DNA of 59,126 nucleotides from CAZLXG01 sp964563585 (GTDB lineage: Bacteria; Bacteroidota; Bacteroidia; Flavobacteriales; Flavobacteriaceae): the NCBI GenBank assembly GCA_964563585.1, contig CAZLXG010000005.1:1-59126 (forward strand). Reading direction: 5' to 3'. A program made the position numbers and the translations under genes. Positions 53,577 through 59,126 of the stretch are shown here, one piece after another. The stretch's first letter is position 1. Each line of letters opens with the position of its first letter. Under the pieces are notes generated by a model. The model had not been told where the DNA came from. It saw only the letters and a program-made list of their open reading frames with translations, and did not search any database.

Positions 53577-54674
53577 ATGAAGCTATTGTACATAACTAAT
53601 CAAATTTGTGGTGCTGCTGGATTAGAAAGAGTTCTTTCTATTAAAGCTAGCTACCTTGCTGATAAACTTGATTACGAAGTACATATTTTAACCCTTAATC
53701 AAGGAGATAGTCCATTGTTCTATAAGTTTAGCGAGAAATTAATTTATCACGACATTAGTTTTAATGGCAGCAAAATCAATTATTTTTTTCAATATTTAAA
53801 AGGAATAAAAACAGCTATTAATAAGATTAATCCAGATGTTATTTCTGTGTGTGATGATGGATTAAAGGGTTTCTTTATACCATATTTTACAAAAAAACCT
53901 TGCCCGATGATTTATGAAAGGCATGTTTCAAAACAAGTAGAAGTAACAAATGATAAAAGCAATTTTTTATCATCATTTATTCAGAAAATAAAATATAGTT
54001 TAATGCAATATGGGGCAAAAAAATATGATGCTTTTGTTGTTTTAACAAATGGAAATCTTAATGAATGGGATTTAAAAAACATAATGGTTATATCAAACCC
54101 ACTACCCTTTCTTTCTGAAAAAAATTCTAAGCTAAGTAACAAAATTGTTTTAGCTGTAGGAAGACAATCTTATCAAAAGGGATATGACCGGTTGTTAAAA
54201 AGTTGGCAAAAAGTTAATAAGAAGCATCCAGATTGGAAATTAGTAATTTATGGGAAATTTGATGATAGTTTAAATTTAATAGCAACCACTAATAAATTAA
54301 AAATATCGGATTCTGTAAATTTTTACGAACCAATAAAAAATATTGAAGATAAATATAAAGAAGCGTCAATATATGTTATGTCATCTCGGTTTGAGGGCTT
54401 TGGCATGGTGCTAATTGAGGCCATGTCTTATGGGTTACCTTGTGTTTCATTTGATTGTCCTCATGGGCCTTCCGATATAATTTCGCAATATAAAGATGGT
54501 ATTTTAGTAAAAAATGGCGATGTTCAAAATTTCTCTAAATCCATTATAGAATTAATTGAAAAGCCACAGTTAAGAACTGAAATTGGAAAAAAAGCAAAAG
54601 TAAAATCAAAGACTTATTTGCCTGAAAAAATAATGGTTAAATGGGATACTCTTTTTAAAAGTTTAATAAATTAA
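53577..54674 (+). CDS. GT4-family glycosyltransferase
   Basis: A 365-residue GT-B fold, retaining transferase. N-terminal acceptor domain (about 1-180) begins LLYITNQICGAAGLERVL. The donor-binding domain has VLAVGRQSYQKGYDRLL near residue 193 and the E-x7-E motif in FEGFGMVLIEAMSYGLPCVSFD near residue 270. Probably adds one sugar of the repeat unit at the cytoplasmic face. 10 nt after the pyruvyl transferase gene. Donor and linkage cannot be deduced. Confidence 0.9.
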   Translation: MKLLYITNQICGAAGLERVLSIKASYLADKLDYEVHILTLNQGDSPLFYKFSEKLIYHDISFNGSKINYFFQYLKGIKTAINKINPDVISVCDDGLKGFFIPYFTKKPCPMIYERHVSKQVEVTNDKSNFLSSFIQKIKYSLMQYGAKKYDAFVVLTNGNLNEWDLKNIMVISNPLPFLSEKNSKLSNKIVLAVGRQSYQKGYDRLLKSWQKVNKKHPDWKLVIYGKFDDSLNLIATTNKLKISDSVNFYEPIKNIEDKYKEASIYVMSSRFEGFGMVLIEAMSYGLPCVSFDCPHGPSDIISQYKDGILVKNGDVQNFSKSIIELIEKPQLRTEIGKKAKVKSKTYLPEKIMVKWDTLFKSLIN

Positions 54675-54675
54675 A

Positions 54676-55887
54676 ATGAAGAATATTATTTTAATAATGC
54701 CTTACGGAAGCGTTGGTGGTATGGAGCGATTAGCTCTTACCTTTTATAACCATTATCAATTAAAAGGATATAATGTTAAGGCTATTAAGTTAATAAAACT
54801 GGAATCTGATATTATAAATTTTAATGATGATGATGAATACTTTTTAAGTGAAAAAGATTTTTTTGAATTAAGTGCTTTAAAAAGAATCCTATTTTATTTT
54901 TTAGCGCCATATAAAATTAGAAAAATCCTCAAAAAAGAAAATGCAACACATTCTATTTCTTTTGGAGACATGGCTAACATTTTTAGTTCATTAACATTTA
55001 CCAAAGAAAAAAAGATAAGTAGCATACACGCATTAAAGAGTGTTGAGTTAAATGATACAAATAGTTTTAATAAATTAATTAAAATTAGTTATAAGAAATT
55101 ATATGGTCCATTTAGTAAAGTAGTTTGTATCAGTAATGACATAAAACGAGATTTAATTGAAAATTGTGGATTTAACTATCCCAAAAAAATGGAAGTAATA
55201 TATAATCCGCATAACGTAAAAAGATTATTAGAACTCTCAAACGAACCCATAGATAATACAGAAGAAGAGGAATTGTTTTCTAAAAAAACAATTCTGTTTA
55301 TTGGAAGGCTTTCTATTCAAAAATCTCCTTGGCATTTAATCAATTCATTTTACTTATTACAAAAAAATAAAATTGATGCTAATCTAATTTTTATTGGAGA
55401 CGGCAATCAGCAAGTAATAAATCACATAAAATCACTAGCTACAAAATATAATGTTATTGATAAAATTCATTTTTTAGGAAGAAAAAATAATCCCTACAAA
55501 TATTTAAAGCGAGCAAACGTTCTTGCACTTTCTTCTCATTATGAAGGAACTCCAAATGTTATTGTAGAATCTATAGCTGTAGGTGTTCCTGTTGTATCAT
55601 CTTACTGTACAGATGGTATTATCGAATTAATGAGTTTAGACTCACATAAAATAAAAAATGAAAACAAATTTGTAGAAGCAGGTATAGTAACACCAAATCT
55701 TTATAAAGGAAGTTTGGGTATCCCAAAAAATAATGAGTTTTTACTAGAAGAAGAGAAATTTGCAGACGCACTTAAACACGCTCTTGAATCATCAAAATTA
55801 AAAGAAAATTTATTAAGTAAAAGAGATGAGCTACTTAGTAAGTTTGATGTTGAAATTGTTTCTGAAAAGTATTTAAGCATAAAATAA
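54676..55887 (+). CDS. GT4-family glycosyltransferase
   Basis: A 403-residue GT-B transferase. The N-terminus IILIMPYGSVGGMERLAL is the acceptor-domain start. TILFIGRLSIQKSPWHLI near residue 212 and YEGTPNVIVESIAVGVPVVSS near residue 290 carry the E-x7-E donor-site motif. An acidic insertion near residue 193 (NTEEEELF) and a long C-terminal loop are seen. 1 nt after the preceding glycosyltransferase stop. Specificity unknown. Confidence 0.9.
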   Translation: MKNIILIMPYGSVGGMERLALTFYNHYQLKGYNVKAIKLIKLESDIINFNDDDEYFLSEKDFFELSALKRILFYFLAPYKIRKILKKENATHSISFGDMANIFSSLTFTKEKKISSIHALKSVELNDTNSFNKLIKISYKKLYGPFSKVVCISNDIKRDLIENCGFNYPKKMEVIYNPHNVKRLLELSNEPIDNTEEEELFSKKTILFIGRLSIQKSPWHLINSFYLLQKNKIDANLIFIGDGNQQVINHIKSLATKYNVIDKIHFLGRKNNPYKYLKRANVLALSSHYEGTPNVIVESIAVGVPVVSSYCTDGIIELMSLDSHKIKNENKFVEAGIVTPNLYKGSLGIPKNNEFLLEEEKFADALKHALESSKLKENLLSKRDELLSKFDVEIVSEKYLSIK

Positions 55888-55893
55888 TTAAAA

Positions 55894-56991
55894 ATGATAG
55901 ACATTATACCATTAGAATACTACTATAGAGTTTTCATATACAGTGCTTTTGGTATAGCATTAATAACACTATTGCATACTTTTTTATTGGATATAAACGA
56001 GAAAAAAAACATCCAATACATTCGTTTTATGGGTTATTTTATTTTGATTTTTTTAACCTTATATATGGGACTACGTCCAATAAGTGGAAAATATTTTGTT
56101 GATATGGTAACGTATGCACGAATATATAATACCTATGCAATGGGAGAAGAAATTACAATTACGAATGATTTGTTTTTTCATCAATTCATGAAACTATCAT
56201 CTTCTATACTTCCTGTTAACAGCTTTTTCTTATTGTGTGAGGTCATTTACATTTTACCACTATATATAGCATCCAAAAGATTTTTCTCAAAATACTGGTT
56301 TTATGCATTTTTCATGTTTATTGTATCATTCTCGTTTTGGACATATGGTGTAAATGGTATTAGAAACGGAATGGCAACGTCGCTATTTATTTTAGCATTG
56401 TCTTATCGTAACAAAAAATCAATTCTCATTCCTATCATAATTCTTTCTTGTCTATTTCATAAAACCATGCTATTACCTGTTGGGGCATATATATTAACTC
56501 TTTTTGTTAAAAATCCAAAATGGTACATTTATGGGTGGGTATTGGCAATACCATTATCGTTAGTATTAGGTAGTTTTTGGGAAAACTTATTTGCCCAACT
56601 TGGGTTTGCAGACGATAGATTAAGTGGTTATTTAACTGGAGATAAGCATGAGGCATTCGCAAATACTAGCTTCAGGTTTGACTTCCTTTTTTATAGTTCA
56701 TTTGCAGTTGTTAGTGGTATGTATTTTGTTTTTAAAAAGAAATATAAAGACCCCGTTTTTATTCAATTATTTAATATCTATTTAACAGCAAATGCATTTT
56801 GGATTTTAATTATTAGAGCAAATTTCTCTAATAGATTTGCATATCTATCTTGGTTTTTAATGCCTCTAGTCATTATTTACCCTTTTATAACAGAACGATT
56901 TTTTAAAAAGCAACATGTTGTTATTGGAAAAATTGTATTTCTATATTTTTTGTTCACATTTTTTATGTTCATTTATTATAATTATGTATAA
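55894..56991 (+). CDS. EpsG/Wzy-like polysaccharide polymerase
   Basis: A 365-residue polytopic membrane protein with roughly ten helices. The early RFMGYFILIFLTLYMGLRP followed by the short loop with DMVTYARIYN, and RNGMATSLFILALSYR near residue 155, fit the EpsG family of repeat-unit polymerases. It is the only candidate Wzy in the window and lies among glycosyltransferases. Sequence conservation in Wzy proteins is weak, so this relies on topology and context. Its stop overlaps the next ATG by one base. Confidence 0.82.
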   Translation: MIDIIPLEYYYRVFIYSAFGIALITLLHTFLLDINEKKNIQYIRFMGYFILIFLTLYMGLRPISGKYFVDMVTYARIYNTYAMGEEITITNDLFFHQFMKLSSSILPVNSFFLLCEVIYILPLYIASKRFFSKYWFYAFFMFIVSFSFWTYGVNGIRNGMATSLFILALSYRNKKSILIPIIILSCLFHKTMLLPVGAYILTLFVKNPKWYIYGWVLAIPLSLVLGSFWENLFAQLGFADDRLSGYLTGDKHEAFANTSFRFDFLFYSSFAVVSGMYFVFKKKYKDPVFIQLFNIYLTANAFWILIIRANFSNRFAYLSWFLMPLVIIYPFITERFFKKQHVVIGKIVFLYFLFTFFMFIYYNYV

Positions 56992-57977
56992 TGTTTAAAT
57001 TAAGTATAATCATACCAATGTATAATGTAGAACAATACATTAACAAATGTGTTACATCAACCTACAACCAAGGTTTAAGTGAAAATGAATTTGAAATTAT
57101 TATGGTTGATGATGAATCACCAGATAATAGTTTGTCTGTGGCAAAAGAAATAGCAAAATCACATTCTAATATTAGAATAATCTCTCAAAAAAATAAAGGT
57201 TTAGGAGGAGCAAGAAATACGGGAATTAAGCACGCAAAAGGTAGTTATTTACTTTTTCTAGATTCAGATGATTATCTTTTACCTAATGCTTTTAAAGACA
57301 TTATTAGTATAGCTATTGATAATGAGCTAGATATATTAGAGTTTGGTTGTCAAGGTGTATTGCCCAATGGCAAAATTGCGTATGAAGTTTCAATGAACAG
57401 TAATGGGGAAATTTATAACGGCGTAGATTATTATAATATGTTAAAGTATATGAATTCTGCATGTAATAAATTATACAACCGAAAGCTATTACTTGAAAAT
57501 AATAATTTGTTTCTCGAAAAAATTTATATTGAAGATTTTGAGTTTAATACTCGTGTATTTTATTACTCGAATAAAGTAATGGCAATAAATAACATTGCAG
57601 CACACTATTTACAATCACCAGATTCTATTACAAGAAATACAAGTAATGAGAAAAAGGAAAAGATGCTTCTAGATTTAATACAGGTTTTAAGAATCACAAA
57701 ATCATTTAGTAAAAAAGTAACACAAAACAAACAAACCAAAAAATATTTTGGATGCCGGTTAAGCTTTATAAATGTAACCCTATTTTATCAGCTTTTAAAA
57801 AATAAAAGACCATATAAACAAGTTATTAAAATAAAAAATCAATTAAAAAACGAAGGTCTTTTACATGTAAATTATTCAATATCAGAAAAAACAAAAGACC
57901 TTTTTAGAGTAACTTTTTTACATCATTTTTGGTTATTTAAAATTACACAACCTTTACAAAAAGCTTTATTTAAGTAG
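56991..57977 (+). CDS. GT2-family glycosyltransferase
   Basis: A 328-residue GT-A inverting transferase. LSIIIPMYNVEQYINKCV at the N-terminus, EIIMVDDESPDNS near residue 36, KGLGGARNTGIKHAKG near residue 72, and the metal-binding DSDD in LFLDSDDYLLPNA near residue 93 are the GT2 hallmarks. The expected catalytic base is in YIEDFEFNTR near residue 180. Probably one of the transferases building the repeat unit. 21 nt before the next gene. Confidence 0.92.
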   Translation: MFKLSIIIPMYNVEQYINKCVTSTYNQGLSENEFEIIMVDDESPDNSLSVAKEIAKSHSNIRIISQKNKGLGGARNTGIKHAKGSYLLFLDSDDYLLPNAFKDIISIAIDNELDILEFGCQGVLPNGKIAYEVSMNSNGEIYNGVDYYNMLKYMNSACNKLYNRKLLLENNNLFLEKIYIEDFEFNTRVFYYSNKVMAINNIAAHYLQSPDSITRNTSNEKKEKMLLDLIQVLRITKSFSKKVTQNKQTKKYFGCRLSFINVTLFYQLLKNKRPYKQVIKIKNQLKNEGLLHVNYSISEKTKDLFRVTFLHHFWLFKITQPLQKALFK

Positions 57978-57997
57978 AAATACACAAACAATAAATT

Positions 57998-59125
57998 ATG
58001 AAAAAAAATATTTGTTTTATTGTATCATCCCCATATACTTTTTATTTTTTAAAAACACATTTTGAAAAATTTAATGAAGATTACATTATAAATCTAGTTG
58101 CAAATATTGATGACGAAAACAAACATATTTTAAACAATTTTAAGTATAATAACTATAAGAGTATTGCTATAAATCGTAATATAAATATTATAAAAGATAT
58201 TAAGGCTATTTATGATTTATACAAATATTTTAAGCTTAATAAGTTTGATTCTGTACACTCATTAACCCCTAAAGCTGGTTTAACAACAGCAATTGCAGGA
58301 AAACTTGCTGGTATTAATATAAGAATACACATTTTTACAGGACAAGTATGGGCAACAAAAAAAGGTTTTTTTAGATATCTATTAAAAACATTAGATAAAA
58401 TAATAGCAAAACTATCAACTCACATTTTGGTAGATGGTAATTCTCAAAAAAACTTTTTAATTTCAGAAAAAGTACTTAAAAAAAACAGTGGGCAAGTTTT
58501 GGGAGCTGGTTCAATTTGTGGCGTAAATGTAGAAAAATTCTCTGTAAATACTCAAACAAGAAAAACTGTTAGAGAAAAACTTAATATTTCAGATAATATG
58601 GTTGTATACCTATTTCTGGGTAGGCTAACTAAAGATAAAGGCGTAATTGAATTAGCAAAGGCTTTTCATAAACTTCGCTCAGAAAATGAAAATGTATTTT
58701 TATTATTAGCAGGTAGTAACGAAGGCTCTTTAGATGATATTAACAATATTATAAAAAATAAAGAATACTATGATTTTGTGGGTACAACAGATACGCCAGA
58801 AATATATTATCAAGCTAGTGATGTTTTCTGTTTACCAAGTTATAGAGAAGGTTTTGGCATGAGTGTAATTGAAGCCTCGGCATGTGGTATTCCTGTTATT
58901 TGTAGCGATGCTTACGGCTTAATGGACACCATAGTTGATAATAAAACAGGGTTAAGACACAAAGTAAAAAATGTTGATGATTTATACGATAAAATGAAAT
59001 TATTATCAGAAAATGAAAACTTAAGAAAGTCGTTAGGCAAAAATGGTACTAAATATATAAATGATAATTTTTCATCAAAAACTATTTCTAACGAATGGGT
59101 TAAGTTTTATAAAGAACTTGTTTAA
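57998..59125 (+). CDS. GT4-family glycosyltransferase
   Basis: A 375-residue GT-B transferase that ends one base before the window edge and is complete (TAA). The acceptor domain has SLTPKAGLTTAIAGKLAGI near residue 90 and HIFTGQVWATKKG near residue 112, as in transferases that act on lipid-linked N-acetyl sugars (WbpH/PglA-like). The donor domain has LFLGRLTKDKGVIELAKAF near residue 205 and REGFGMSVIEASACGIPVICSD near residue 285. The cluster probably continues beyond the window. Confidence 0.9.
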   Translation: MKKNICFIVSSPYTFYFLKTHFEKFNEDYIINLVANIDDENKHILNNFKYNNYKSIAINRNINIIKDIKAIYDLYKYFKLNKFDSVHSLTPKAGLTTAIAGKLAGINIRIHIFTGQVWATKKGFFRYLLKTLDKIIAKLSTHILVDGNSQKNFLISEKVLKKNSGQVLGAGSICGVNVEKFSVNTQTRKTVREKLNISDNMVVYLFLGRLTKDKGVIELAKAFHKLRSENENVFLLLAGSNEGSLDDINNIIKNKEYYDFVGTTDTPEIYYQASDVFCLPSYREGFGMSVIEASACGIPVICSDAYGLMDTIVDNKTGLRHKVKNVDDLYDKMKLLSENENLRKSLGKNGTKYINDNFSSKTISNEWVKFYKELV

Positions 59126-59126
59126 A

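Noticed and set aside
20..59125. CRISPR arrays, insertion sequences, tRNA or rRNA genes
   Set aside because: No regularly spaced repeats, transposase genes or RNA gene signatures were seen on either strand apart from the unidentified remnant at 4766-5129.

Overview
The window is an AT-rich stretch of a marine-type Flavobacteriaceae chromosome (phylum Bacteroidota). The evidence is the gene repertoire: a PorX-type response regulator/PglZ protein, a fused LpxC-FabZ, a TonB-dependent receptor with a carboxypeptidase-like N-terminal domain, flavobacterial hypothetical families, and several upstream elements that fit the Bacteroidota promoter consensus (TTG about 21 nt before TAnnTTTG). Several genes appear to start with TTG. 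A run of 100 Ns (14427-14526) marks an assembly gap inside the histidine operon.

Region 1 (20-4624, minus) is a leuC-leuD-leuA-leuB operon for the leucine branch. It is followed by a 0.5 kb stretch with a broken coding remnant. Region 2 (5126-9023) holds a small minus-strand operon (tiny lipoprotein, TruA-like pseudouridine synthase, DUF2461 protein), then a membrane LytTR protein and an S41-type peptidase on plus. A good promoter with a 9-bp inverted repeat lies before the peptidase gene.

Region 3 (9105-16860, minus) is a complete histidine operon, hisG-D-C-B-H-A-F-IE, ending in a thioesterase gene. Its leader contains a 17-residue peptide with the run HHHFH, mutually exclusive hairpins and an intrinsic terminator. 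This reads as a ribosome-mediated histidine attenuator and is the clearest regulatory element in the window.

Region 4 (17019-27809, minus) carries lipid A genes (lpxD, lpxC-fabZ, lpxA), efp, a second lpxD-like acyltransferase, sucD, fabG, a large VWA membrane protein and an SPFH/prohibitin protein, with an HD hydrolase at its head. Region 5 (27848-39076) is mixed: porX, tsaE, a 47-residue exported peptide coupled to a small membrane protein, a TonB-dependent receptor, an alanine dehydrogenase family gene, a DUF4258-like protein, an initiating sugar transferase with a soluble dehydratase, proline dehydrogenase and aroB.

Region 6 (39073-59125) is an exopolysaccharide or capsule locus in two arms around a 672-bp intergenic region. 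The left arm (minus) has the Wzc-type kinase, Wza-type export protein, a membrane 4,6-dehydratase and a DegT aminotransferase. The right arm (plus) has a UDP-HexNAc 4-epimerase, two UDP-sugar 6-dehydrogenases, a Wzx flippase, a QueC-like PP-loop protein overlapping a pyruvyl transferase gene, four glycosyltransferases and an EpsG/Wzy-like polymerase. Together they predict an acidic, probably pyruvylated, polysaccharide made by a Wzx/Wzy route. The PP-loop protein is the least explained member and the best candidate for new chemistry.
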